DNA from: DAMCZI01 sp032095175
GTDB taxonomy: Bacteria > Bacillota > Clostridia > Clostridiales > Caloramatoraceae
Reading direction: 5' to 3'
NCBI GenBank assembly: GCA_032095175.1
Contig: DAMCZI010000040.1
Location: 1-41,508 of the forward strand
Length of the DNA stretch: 41,508 bases
Each line of letters opens with the position of its first letter. The first letter of the stretch is position 1. The position numbers and the translations under genes were made by a program. Under the pieces are notes generated by a model, which was not told the origin of the DNA, searched no databases, and worked only from the letters and a program-made list of their open reading frames with translations. Below are positions 1 to 8,044 of this stretch, piece by piece.

Positions 1-130
1 TTGAAAATTAGTAGTAAAATTAAAGAATTGTTTGTTTAAAATGAGGTATGTGATCCTTTATTATATAGCTTGTCCAATCATGTAAGGTAAATTAAAAAGG
101 TTAATCATATCTTTTAAAAAAAAACTAAAC

Positions 131-1057
131 TTATGAAATTTTTTTAAGGGCGTAGCTCTTTATAAAATCCTCAAATATATTTCTAAACTCCTCATCTGTA
201 TCTATTAAGCTAATGCCAATGCTGCTTAACGCAGAAACTCTGCTCTGGGTTATGTTTCCTAGAAGCTCGCATATGGTTTTGCATTTATAGTTGCAAAGGC
301 TTCTCATTAAAATCACAACCATTGCTTTTGCATTAACAGTATTTCTGCATTTCTTGGCATAAAGCTTAGCTTTTGGTACACCCATCTTAGAGGTTACAAA
401 CTCAACTACCTCATCCTCATTATTATTTCTTACAAGTATTTTTCTCTCGCTTCTGTATTCTGTCTTTTCATTTTGAAACTCAATTTCCTCTTTGAACTTC
501 TTGTCATCACACGCATACACAAATTCTATATAGTTTTTCCTTGCGGTTTCTACATCCTTTCCAAACAAGCTCATTACAAAGTCTTCCTCCACCATTTCAA
601 AGGGATCATGCCTTAATCCCAGATATACTCCAAGGCTTGAGAATATATACTTTTCGGGGCAGTTTTCATATAGGGGTAGATCTGTTGCATTATTGTGTAT
701 ATATGCTGACAAGTTAAACAGGTATGCATTATCATTAACAATTTTGCTTTTAAACCTGTCCTGGAATAAATGACCATGCCTGTGGTGTATTTTGTTGAAG
801 TATAGAGCATAGGAGTGATTGATAGAATGCATAATGCTTGATATATCGACACCATTAGCATCAATTATAAGGTGAAAATGGTTATCCATTAAGCAGTAGC
901 CGTATACTCTGAATTTATATAGCTTTTGGAATTTTTTAATAAAGCTTATGAACTTTAGCTTATCATCATCATCCTTAAAGAGTAAAACCTCGCTAATGCT
1001 TCTGCCACATACATGAAATATTGATTTTAGGGTCTTTTTTCTTGCAGCTCGTGGCAT
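131..1057 (-). CDS. REP-associated tyrosine transposase (RAYT, IS200-like Y1 family)
   Basis: The 308-residue protein carries the Y1 single-strand transposase signature. There is an HFH metal-binding motif at residues 60-62 in the context MDNHFHLII, a GHLFQDRFKSK segment near 95-105, and the probable nucleophile Tyr119 in SAYIHNN, which resembles the family YIHxNP motif. Residues from about 215 to 290 look like a DnaA-type helix-turn-helix extension, as seen in many long RAYTs. RAYTs are known as single-copy, vertically maintained relatives of IS200/IS605 TnpA that act on short genomic palindromes. The start at ATG has a good GGGAGGTG site about 8 bases upstream. No TnpB and no IS ends are visible. 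The likely substrates are the dispersed palindromes at 31-39 kb, which is inference. Confidence 0.85.
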   Translation of the reverse strand: MPRAARKKTLKSIFHVCGRSISEVLLFKDDDDKLKFISFIKKFQKLYKFRVYGYCLMDNHFHLIIDANGVDISSIMHSINHSYALYFNKIHHRHGHLFQDRFKSKIVNDNAYLFNLSAYIHNNATDLPLYENCPEKYIFSSLGVYLGLRHDPFEMVEEDFVMSLFGKDVETARKNYIEFVYACDDKKFKEEIEFQNEKTEYRSERKILVRNNNEDEVVEFVTSKMGVPKAKLYAKKCRNTVNAKAMVVILMRSLCNYKCKTICELLGNITQSRVSALSSIGISLIDTDEEFRNIFEDFIKSYALKKIS

Positions 1058-1588
1058 AAGAACACCTCCCTTTCTATTTGGTATTATTTCACCAAATGTT
1101 AAAGGGTATTCCTCAATATGAAAAATTTTGTTTATATTCTAATATGTAAAAATTGTTGTGGTAAATAGTGGAATAAAGGTGGTTTCAAAGTAACCGTACC
1201 TGGGCTAGAGACGGTTACTTATTAAGGATTAGCTAATGGTTTGGACATCTTACAACTTCTATGCGAGTGGAGTAGTTGACGGAAGCAATATTTATTGATC
1301 TTCACGGTCTATTACAGATAAACCTAGGTAGGATGCTACGCATTTTTCCTATACTATGAATTGAAGATTTGTACTTAATTACTTTACAACATTGTTATAT
1401 AGGTGTAATATATCTATAATAAATAGAAAATAAGTAACAATTTACCTTGGTCGTTTTAGGTTGTTAGTAACCATTCAAAGAGTTGCATGAAAAATCATAA
1501 AATCTTTTCTTAAACTTCAATATAATTCAGCACATAAATAAATTTTCATATTTAATAATCAAAAATATTTACGTTTGGGGGGTAATGG
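1058..1588. other. Long intergenic region with one hairpin, no supported gene
   Basis: This 531-base stretch separates the divergent transposase and tldD genes. It holds a 9-bp perfect inverted repeat, AGTAACCGT (1189-1197) and ACGGTTACT (1211-1219), around a 13-base loop. It lacks a T-tract, so it is not an obvious terminator. A TATAAT at 1521-1526 could be the -10 box for tldD, but I see no matching -35. A 16-codon ORF beginning at 1118 has only a weak ribosome binding site and I do not call it. Confidence 0.5.
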
Positions 1589-2962
1589 GTGAAAGAGATT
1601 TTAAGAGAAATCTTTAAGGAGCTTTCAGGAGAGTGTGATTACCTGGAGATAAGAATTGAAGAAAGTGAAAACACAAACATAGTATTTGAAGGTCCAACCT
1701 TGAATCAGGTAAGCAAAAGCATGGAAAAGGGAGGCTTTATAAGAGCACTGTACAAGGGTGGATGGGGAGGAATCTCCTTTAATGACGTTGATAATATTAA
1801 AGAATATGCTAAATCTGCAATAGAACAGGCAAAAAAGGTTGGAAAGGATAAAAGCATATTAGCTCCAGTGCATGTTGTAGAGGATGAGGTACTTTTAGAT
1901 TTAATAAATGACCCAAGAGATGTTTCCTTTGAAAATAAAATTGAACTGATGAGAAAGTATAATGACATAGTTTTAAATTATCATGAGAGTATAAAATCTT
2001 CAAATACAGTTTATTTTGAAAAGTTTACTTACATAATATTCGCCAACTCAGAGGGAACATATATATATCAAGAGAAAATGGATTTATCAGGCGGTACTGT
2101 AGCAATAGCCTTAGATGGACAGAATAGGCAATCAGCAAATGCAATTTTTGGAAGTACAAAGGATTTTAATGTAGCTCTCAATCTTGAAAATGAGGTTAAA
2201 AAAGCATGTAAATTAGCTATAGACTTACTTTCAGCACCAAAGGTTAAAAGTGGAGAGTATACTATAATTGTAGATCCTAAACTAGCAGGAATATTTGCCC
2301 ATGAAGCCTTTGGTCATCTAAGCGAAGCAGATGATTTATATGGAAATGAAAATCTTAAAAAGGTTATGTCATTGGGGAAAGAATTAGGGAAGCCTATTCT
2401 AAATATATATGATTCTGGTATGGCCAAAGGAAAAAGAGGCTCTCTTGTATATGATGATGAGGGAGTTAAAACAGAAAAAACATACCTGATAAAGAATGGA
2501 AAGCTTGTAGGAAGGCTTCACACAAGGGAGACAGCAGGTAAGATGAATGAAAAACCAACAGGAAATGCAAGGGCAATGTCATATAAGTATCCCCCAATAT
2601 GTAGAATGAGAACCACATGTATTGAAGCTGGAGATGCTGCCTTTGAGGATATGATAAAGGACATAGAGCTTGGAATATTAGCGTGCAGTTCAAGAGGCGG
2701 AGAAACAAATAATGAAATGTTTACCTTCTCTGCAGCATATGCTTATATGATAAGGAAGGGTAAAATAGCTGAACTCATAAGGGATGTAAACCTATCAGGG
2801 AATGTATTTACTACATTGAAAAATATAGACATGATAGGAAAGGATGAAATAATAATAGATGGAATCGGAGGATGTGGAAAGTCAGATCAGTTTGGGTTGC
2901 CTATTAGTACTGGTGGGCCATATATAAGGATACAAAACGTTGTTGTTGGGGGTGCTGAATAA
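1589..2962 (+). CDS. tldD: TldD-family metalloprotease
   Basis: The product has 457 residues, the usual TldD length, and contains the zinc-binding HExxxH motif (H238, E239, H243) in FAHEAFGHLSEAD. The C-terminal half matches the family pattern, with the TGNARAMSY and GGETNNEMF-type segments. In other bacteria TldD pairs with TldE to form a protease that degrades unfolded or modified peptides and matures some RiPPs such as microcin B17. Translation begins at GTG after a G-rich TGGGGGG stretch; the nearby ATG at 1585 is in another frame. The stop codon overlaps the start of the next gene by one base (TAATG), so the two are co-translated. Cytoplasmic; no signal peptide is seen. Confidence 0.93.
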   Translation: MKEILREIFKELSGECDYLEIRIEESENTNIVFEGPTLNQVSKSMEKGGFIRALYKGGWGGISFNDVDNIKEYAKSAIEQAKKVGKDKSILAPVHVVEDEVLLDLINDPRDVSFENKIELMRKYNDIVLNYHESIKSSNTVYFEKFTYIIFANSEGTYIYQEKMDLSGGTVAIALDGQNRQSANAIFGSTKDFNVALNLENEVKKACKLAIDLLSAPKVKSGEYTIIVDPKLAGIFAHEAFGHLSEADDLYGNENLKKVMSLGKELGKPILNIYDSGMAKGKRGSLVYDDEGVKTEKTYLIKNGKLVGRLHTRETAGKMNEKPTGNARAMSYKYPPICRMRTTCIEAGDAAFEDMIKDIELGILACSSRGGETNNEMFTFSAAYAYMIRKGKIAELIRDVNLSGNVFTTLKNIDMIGKDEIIIDGIGGCGKSDQFGLPISTGGPYIRIQNVVVGGAE

Positions 2963-4317
2963 TGGGTAACATATTAGAGAATGTTGTTAACAGGGGTATA
3001 AAGGAAGCAGAGGTCTTCTATTTAGACAATTTTCATGAGGAAGTGGTTTTTGAAAACAACACGTTAAAGACAGTGAAAAAATCTCAAAGTTCTGGTGCTG
3101 CATTAAGAATGGTTAAGGATGGAAGAATGGGATTTGTTTCATCAACAAATTTGGCTGATACTGATAAGCTTTTGGATAATGCAGAGGCAATAACAAAATA
3201 TTCAGAGCCCAAGGAATTTGGCTTTGCTAAAAAGGTAAACTATAATGATGTAAATGTTAAGAATGATAAGATCTGGGATATACCAGATGAAAAGATGATT
3301 GAGGATGGCTATACAGCAGTTGAAGCTATTAAAAAGTATGATACTGAAATATTGACAAATATTAAATTCCTACGGGAGAGGCAAAGAGTTAAGCTTGAAA
3401 ATACAAATGGTGTGGATGCTGCTTATGATAAGGATATATTATCAATAGCATTAACAGGTAATCTTACTGAGGGAACAAATCTGCTTCAATGCTATAGCAT
3501 GGAAAATGGTTTGAGGGAAGATTATGATATATGTCAATTAGCAGAAAAAACAATAGAGAAAATAAAATTGTCAAGGAATAACTGTAGTTTTCAGCAAGGA
3601 AAAAAGGCGGTTATATTTACACCTAAATTTTTAGGAGAGGCATTAATAACTCTGCAAGCTGGTTTAAGCGGCATTTCGGCCTCAAGGGGGATATCGCCCT
3701 TGTGTAATAAATTAGGAGAAAGAATATTTGATGAAAGGGTAACAGTAATAGATGATGGAACTATGGAAGGTGGATGTGGCTCCACACCATTTGACGATGA
3801 AGGAGTATCTGCTCAAAGAACGGTACTTATTGAAAATGGAATTCTAAAAAGTTATATACATTCTTTAAAGTCAGCTGAAAAGCTTGGACAGGCTCCAACT
3901 GGTAATTCATTTAAAAGATCAACGATAGCTTATAGCAAGGAAATAGAGCTAATTCCTCAGCCATCTTTAACAAACATGATTATGAAACCTGGAAATACTA
4001 AATTTGAAGATATGGTTGCAGATATAAAGGACGGTATAATTATTGACTATCTAATGGGAATTTTCGCGAATAACCTTATGAATGGTGATTTTAGTGGAAA
4101 TATAGGTATGGGATATGTAATTAAGGATGGAAAAATAGTTGGAAGGGTAAAGGATGCCATAATTAATGTAAATATATATGAAATATTTAATAAAAACCTT
4201 GTTGGCTTAAGTGATAGCCTGCATAGTGTTTCACCCTTTGGAGATTTTATTTCCATAGCAAATCACAGATTGCCATATGCTATGTTTAAAGATATAAATG
4301 TGACTGCAAAAAAATAA
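2962..4317 (+). CDS. tldE: TldE/PmbA-family subunit
   Basis: This 451-residue paralogue of TldD lacks the HExxxH zinc site, which is the defining difference of TldE (PmbA). Recognisable family segments are DDGTMEGGCGSTPFDDEGV, APTGNSFKRS and the C-terminal GNIGMGYVIKDGKIV. In the known complex TldE supports the catalytic TldD subunit in a heterodimer. The start ATG overlaps the tldD stop, indicating translational coupling. A hairpin terminator follows about 30 bases after the stop, so tldD-tldE forms a two-gene operon. No dedicated peptide substrate gene or modification enzyme lies next to it. Confidence 0.92.
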   Translation: MGNILENVVNRGIKEAEVFYLDNFHEEVVFENNTLKTVKKSQSSGAALRMVKDGRMGFVSSTNLADTDKLLDNAEAITKYSEPKEFGFAKKVNYNDVNVKNDKIWDIPDEKMIEDGYTAVEAIKKYDTEILTNIKFLRERQRVKLENTNGVDAAYDKDILSIALTGNLTEGTNLLQCYSMENGLREDYDICQLAEKTIEKIKLSRNNCSFQQGKKAVIFTPKFLGEALITLQAGLSGISASRGISPLCNKLGERIFDERVTVIDDGTMEGGCGSTPFDDEGVSAQRTVLIENGILKSYIHSLKSAEKLGQAPTGNSFKRSTIAYSKEIELIPQPSLTNMIMKPGNTKFEDMVADIKDGIIIDYLMGIFANNLMNGDFSGNIGMGYVIKDGKIVGRVKDAIINVNIYEIFNKNLVGLSDSLHSVSPFGDFISIANHRLPYAMFKDINVTAKK

Positions 4318-4347
4318 AACTTTTTATATTAGATGTGCTTTAGAGAT

Positions 4348-4387
4348 AAGCCTTTCATCCCTGTTTATGGAATGAAGGGCCTTTTAT
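4348..4387 (+). terminator. Terminator of the tldDE operon
   Basis: An imperfect stem pairs GCCTTTCATCC with GGAATGAAGGGC around a short loop and is followed by CTTTTATATT. It lies directly after tldE and before the promoter of the next gene. Confidence 0.7.
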
Positions 4388-4451
4388 ATTACTTAATTAT
4401 TGGTAGACTACAAGGGTGGAAGTTATATTTGTTATATTGCTTGGATAAATA

Positions 4452-4460
4452 TGGTATAAT
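4452..4460 (+). promoter_or_regulatory. Extended -10 promoter
   Basis: TGGTATAAT is a consensus extended -10 box (TGnTATAAT). The -35 region 17 bases upstream (TTATAT) is weak, which is typical of extended -10 promoters. It would drive the membrane protein gene that starts about 40 bases downstream. Confidence 0.6.
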
Positions 4461-4501
4461 ATAATTGTGAATACGCCTTAATCTTATAGGAGAGTGTGCA
4501 A

Positions 4502-5188
4502 ATGGAGGATAGAAAGCTTGCCTTTCGAGATACATTTGGCCAGGCTTTTATAATGTTTGCAGTGCTAAACTTGGATTTTTTAGCTTTATTTACTGGGGCA
4601 CTAATTGATGGAAGAGTATTTAATGATTTGAGAGTGTGGAGTATAAAAGGCGAAGCACAGGTGGGTGTATATCTTACCATATTTGTTTTATGGGGACTTG
4701 GGATATGGTATGCTTTTAGATGGTTTAAGAAAAAGCATATGACGGATATTTTTGGCTTAAAAATAAATAGGGAAGAACTGATTGGATATATTACAGCTAT
4801 ATTGATATGTATAGCAATACCGGTATTGTTCAACGAACAATTTCCAGAGATATTAAGAGCTTATAAAAAATTTTTAAAACTCTATGGAGGTTTTTATGGA
4901 CTTTTAATTACCATTCAGCAGGTTATATATTATTTACAGAAGACATTTCTAGTAGCATTCATAGTCACTTTATTTCAAAAATCAGGAGAGATAAAATTTA
5001 AAAAAACAAATATTCCATGGGGAGCAGTGGGATTGATACTCACATGGGGAATTATCCACTTTGTTTCACATCCGCAGGGAGCCATATTTACAATAATGGA
5101 AGCAGCGTTGTATGGAATTTTCTATGTGATATCTGAGAAAAAGTTTTATCCATTATTTTTACTAATCTTTTTACATTTTATCCTTTAA
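4502..5188 (+). CDS. Polytopic membrane protein, degenerate CPBP-like
   Basis: The protein has about 228 residues and at least five hydrophobic segments. Its size, topology and the late GIIHFVSHPQGA segment (FxxxH-like) recall CPBP (Abi/Rce1-like) intramembrane proteases. However, the diagnostic EExxxR glutamates are absent: the corresponding helix reads QKTFLVAFIVTLFQK. If related it is probably not a competent protease of the classic type. I place the start at ATG 4502, which lies 8 bases from the AGGAG site, rather than the GTG at 4496, which is only 2 bases from it. An extended -10 promoter lies upstream. It is alone in its transcription unit or co-transcribed with the next gene 75 bases downstream. 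Function unknown. Confidence 0.6.
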   Translation: MEDRKLAFRDTFGQAFIMFAVLNLDFLALFTGALIDGRVFNDLRVWSIKGEAQVGVYLTIFVLWGLGIWYAFRWFKKKHMTDIFGLKINREELIGYITAILICIAIPVLFNEQFPEILRAYKKFLKLYGGFYGLLITIQQVIYYLQKTFLVAFIVTLFQKSGEIKFKKTNIPWGAVGLILTWGIIHFVSHPQGAIFTIMEAALYGIFYVISEKKFYPLFLLIFLHFIL

Positions 5189-5263
5189 TAGAAAATAGGT
5201 TAATACTAGCTTAAAGCTTTACTATACAGATGATAGTGTACCTGAAGCAAAGGGGGGGATTCT

Positions 5264-6634
5264 TTGAGAAGGAAATGGGCTTTGCTTTTAATAGCAATTA
5301 TGATTTTTTCGGGAGCTGCACTTTATAAATTTGCATATGGATACAGGGATGGAAAAAATGCATCTATGAAAAGATATAATCAAGAGAAGATCATATCCTC
5401 TACAATTGTTGAGCCCTTTGAAAGTAAGGAGACTCTGCAAGATGCAGACAAAGAGTATAGGATAACTACACAATATAAGATACCCTTTTTAAAGGGGGAG
5501 CTTATAATCAATAGTGTGGGGAATGGAAGCTTTAAAGATAAAAAAGGGAATATAAAAGAATTTTTATTTAAGCCTGGTGGTAAGATATTAAGACTTATGT
5601 ACTGTTTATATAGAAATGATTTGATTTTATGCTTTGATGCCACTAATGGAGAAAAGGCATGGAGCTGTATAGCAAGAATAGAATCAGTTTCTTTAGAAAC
5701 AAGTTATATGGAGAAGATTGAAGGATATAACATTTTTTCGATTATGCAGGACAGGTTTATTTATTTTTCTACTGCAGAAACTGTAGGAAAATTCGATGTT
5801 GATAAACCGGGGATTGTATGGATAAATAGAGATTTATTTGAAAAAAATAAGATATCATATTATGATAAAGTTGCTATATATAAAGATATAGCAGTCTTTG
5901 AGAGTACGCAAAATGTAGATGATAATGGGAATGTAATTATTGCATGTGAAAAAAAGGATGGAAGTGAGAAGGAGCCAATATATATCCTTGAAACCATACA
6001 TGGTGGGGGAGAGCTTTGCTATAGATATAATAGAACTCCTGACGCAAAGACAATCTGCTACAGGCCTCTTCCCATAAATGATTTTAAAAAATATTTACCT
6101 TCGGATATGAAAAAGAGAATAAATACAATCAATAAGGAAGATTTACCATTCAAGGTAGACGAGGCCTATGCAATAATTTTTACATCACAGGAGATAAATG
6201 AAAAGGGGCCTAAATACAATGTACAAGTGTCATATATGGGAGGAGATAATTACAACCCTGATTTTTTTATAGCAACAGTTACTAAAACAGATAAGAATCC
6301 CCTTGAAGGGGTTAACTATAAGGCTGCGGATACTGATGACTTTGGTAACAGTGTATATGTAAAGAAAATAGAAGATGATGTTCAGCTATTTCACCATGTT
6401 TCGGATAAGGCTGAAAATACTACCTATAGCTACTATGTCTATGATAACAACAGCAACTGTATAAGAACTGTAGTAACAGTAGTTAATGAAATATACTGTT
6501 ATAAAAATGGGCTATTCTATAGATTTGGCTACAATGCTAATAAAAACAAAACTGATCCAAAGTATATTGATGTAATGGAGAGGAAGGCTGTTAGCTTTAT
6601 AACTGGCGATCAAGAACAAAAAGATAACAGGTAG
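5264..6634 (+). CDS. Membrane-anchored extracytoplasmic protein of unknown function
   Basis: The 456-residue product starts with MRRKWALLLIAIMIFSG, a signal anchor at residues 4-24, followed by a long hydrophilic, mostly beta-rich region. It is probably tethered outside the membrane. No enzyme motif is recognisable. Segments such as LILCFDATNGEKAW hint at a propeller-like fold, but this is not secure. The TTG start is supported by a strong AGGGGGGG site 5-6 bases upstream; no better ATG exists near it. It follows the membrane protein by 75 bases and precedes the EcsC gene, which has its own candidate promoter. I do not recognise the family. Confidence 0.7.
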   Translation: MRRKWALLLIAIMIFSGAALYKFAYGYRDGKNASMKRYNQEKIISSTIVEPFESKETLQDADKEYRITTQYKIPFLKGELIINSVGNGSFKDKKGNIKEFLFKPGGKILRLMYCLYRNDLILCFDATNGEKAWSCIARIESVSLETSYMEKIEGYNIFSIMQDRFIYFSTAETVGKFDVDKPGIVWINRDLFEKNKISYYDKVAIYKDIAVFESTQNVDDNGNVIIACEKKDGSEKEPIYILETIHGGGELCYRYNRTPDAKTICYRPLPINDFKKYLPSDMKKRINTINKEDLPFKVDEAYAIIFTSQEINEKGPKYNVQVSYMGGDNYNPDFFIATVTKTDKNPLEGVNYKAADTDDFGNSVYVKKIEDDVQLFHHVSDKAENTTYSYYVYDNNSNCIRTVVTVVNEIYCYKNGLFYRFGYNANKNKTDPKYIDVMERKAVSFITGDQEQKDNR

Positions 6635-6642
6635 TCTATGTG

Positions 6643-6670
6643 CTTGTTGCCTTAGACATTGGGGTATAAT
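6643..6670 (+). promoter_or_regulatory. Candidate sigma-A promoter for the EcsC gene
   Basis: A perfect TATAAT lies at 6665-6670, with a weak CTTGTT 16 bases upstream. The gene starts about 65 bases downstream. Confidence 0.4.
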
Positions 6671-6736
6671 TGTATAAATATAGTATGTTATGAAAAAAAT
6701 ATTTATTAGAAAATGCAGTATTGTGAGGGATAAAAA

Positions 6737-7459
6737 ATGCTTAACTATGAAGAAAAAGCATTATTAGAATTAAGGTCATGGCAGAAGAAAATGGAGAGAA
6801 GACCTTCAATTACAAGTCGAATAACCAAGGGATTTCAAAGGAAGATGAACAACCTAATACCTGAAAAAGCCCATGAAATAATAACAGGAACAATTAAAAA
6901 TATGGTTAAGGCTGTTTTAACAGGCTCGGAATATACAACAAAGCAGCCCCTGCCATTGGCTTCTTTTGAAGATAGAGAAAAACTTATTAGACAAAAGATT
7001 GATTTCTATAAAAAAACTGCCGCAGCAAGTGGAGCAGGAACAGGAGCGGGTGGATTTTTAATAGGTCTTGCAGACTTTCCAATCCTTATGGGACTTAAAA
7101 TAAAGTTTCTGTTTGATGCAGCAAGCATTTATGGTTTTGATGTGAAGGATTATAAGGAAAGGCTTTTCATACTCTATGTTTTCCAACTTGCCTTTTCAAG
7201 TCAGGAGAGACAGTTTGAGGTATACCACAACATGCTCAACTGGGATAATCATGTAAAGATTCTTCCATCAAACATAAATGACTTCGAATGGAGAACCTTT
7301 CAACAGGAGTATCGTGACTACATAGATATTGCGAAAATGCTTCAAATGCTTCCTGGAATAGGTGCGGTTGTGGGGGCCTATGCAAACTATAAGCTTATGG
7401 ATAAGCTTGGAGAGACAGCAATGAATGCGTATAGGATGAGGATATTAAATAAGGCGTAA
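6737..7459 (+). CDS. EcsC family protein
   Basis: This 240-residue protein resembles Bacillus EcsC. It has a basic N-terminal helix region, a central glycine/alanine-rich hydrophobic segment AAASGAGTGAGGFLIGLADFP (residues about 95-116), and a second such segment LPGIGAVVGAYANYKLM near the C-terminus. In B. subtilis ecsC follows the ABC transporter genes ecsAB, but the role of EcsC itself is not established. Here an ABC exporter pair lies about 600 bases downstream, separated by two terminators, so it is not the same operon. The start at ATG follows a GAGGGAT-type site. Membrane association is likely but not certain. Confidence 0.75.
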   Translation: MLNYEEKALLELRSWQKKMERRPSITSRITKGFQRKMNNLIPEKAHEIITGTIKNMVKAVLTGSEYTTKQPLPLASFEDREKLIRQKIDFYKKTAAASGAGTGAGGFLIGLADFPILMGLKIKFLFDAASIYGFDVKDYKERLFILYVFQLAFSSQERQFEVYHNMLNWDNHVKILPSNINDFEWRTFQQEYRDYIDIAKMLQMLPGIGAVVGAYANYKLMDKLGETAMNAYRMRILNKA

Positions 7460-7479
7460 AGGTGAAAGAGTTTGAAATG

Positions 7480-7508
7480 TTGACTTTGCCTTTTTATAGG
7501 TATATATT
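7480..7508 (+). promoter_or_regulatory. Sigma-A-type promoter of a small transcription unit
   Basis: TTGACT at 7480-7485 and TATATT at 7503-7508 are separated by 17 bases. Transcription would start near 7515, run through the 43-codon ORF and stop at the terminator at 7770-7801. Confidence 0.55.
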
Positions 7509-7546
7509 ATAAATGTTGACTAAATTATAGAAAGTGAGGTGGGACT

Positions 7547-7678
7547 GTGGAAAAGCATATTATATTGGTTTTGGATACGAAAAGTTTCTCGGAATTTGGT
7601 ACGGGTACGATAAATTACGGTATCTTTATGCCTAAATATAGATTCTACAGCTCTGCCTTTATGGATAGTGTTGCATGA
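7547..7678 (+). CDS. Possible 43-residue small protein
   Basis: A GTG start follows a good AGGTGGG ribosome binding site by about 3-4 bases and opens a 43-codon frame (MEKHIILVLDTKSFSEF... ...FMDSVA). The product is mildly basic with an aromatic-rich second half (INYGIFMPKYRFYSSAF), and has no signal peptide or known motif. The frame sits neatly between its own promoter and terminator, which is the main argument that it is real. Alternatively the transcript is a non-coding or regulatory RNA: a 7-bp complementarity (GTTGCAT at 7670-7676, ATGCAAC at 7749-7755) encloses the region after the ORF. No homologue is recognised. Confidence 0.35.
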   Translation: MEKHIILVLDTKSFSEFGTGTINYGIFMPKYRFYSSAFMDSVA

Positions 7679-7769
7679 TAAAGCCTGTAAAACCTGGTTG
7701 TTACATTTATGAAATTGGCTGCGAGGGTTTTGAGTTTTATTAACGATAATGCAACTTATATAGATATAT

Positions 7770-7801
7770 AGGCTCTGGGCTGTGCGTTCAGGGCCTTTTT
7801 G
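7770..7801 (+). terminator. Intrinsic terminator of the small transcription unit
   Basis: AGGCTCTG (7770-7777) pairs with CAGGGCCT (7889-style 3' arm at 7789-7796), including one G-U pair, and is followed by a run of Ts. Confidence 0.75.
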
Positions 7802-7861
7802 TATGCGTTTTTATATATAGTACGAGAAGTTAATTGTGTTCTATATAGATAGCATAGATTT

Positions 7862-7888
7862 AGGCTGTGGATTACCATGGCTTTTTTT
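7862..7888 (+). terminator. Second intrinsic terminator upstream of the ABC exporter
   Basis: A 9-bp stem, AGGCTGTGG with CCATGGCTT (G-U pairs allowed), closes an ATTA tetraloop and is followed by seven Ts. It lies 60 bases after the previous terminator. It may be a back-up or may end a separate short RNA. Confidence 0.65.
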
Positions 7889-7893
7889 ATTAT

Positions 7894-8003
7894 ATATAAC
7901 GCAATAAAGATTTTAAATTAAGGTATTTATTGCGTTATATGAATTTCGGAAAATATATCGCATAAATAATTTTAAAAAAAGTAAAATCATTTATGCGATA
8001 TAT
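7894..8003. repeat. Two adjacent look-alike palindromes
   Basis: The first palindrome has perfect 15-bp arms, ATATAACGCAATAAA (7894-7908) and its complement (7926-7940). The second has arms ATATATCGCATAAAT (7953-7967) and complement (7989-8003), extendable inward with one mismatch to about 22 bp around a 7-base loop. The two arms share the pattern ATATAaCGCAaTAAA and are only 12 bases apart. They end 41 bases before the ABC exporter gene. They could be operators, an RNA element or a small insertion; no U-tract follows either. Confidence 0.7.
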
Positions 8004-8044
8004 ATAGATTAGAGTGTAAAAAATTATGTAAGCGGGTGATTTGA

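Noticed and set aside
1118..1168. Sixteen-codon frame MKNFVYILICKNCCGK
   Set aside because: The ribosome binding site is weak and too distant; likely chance.
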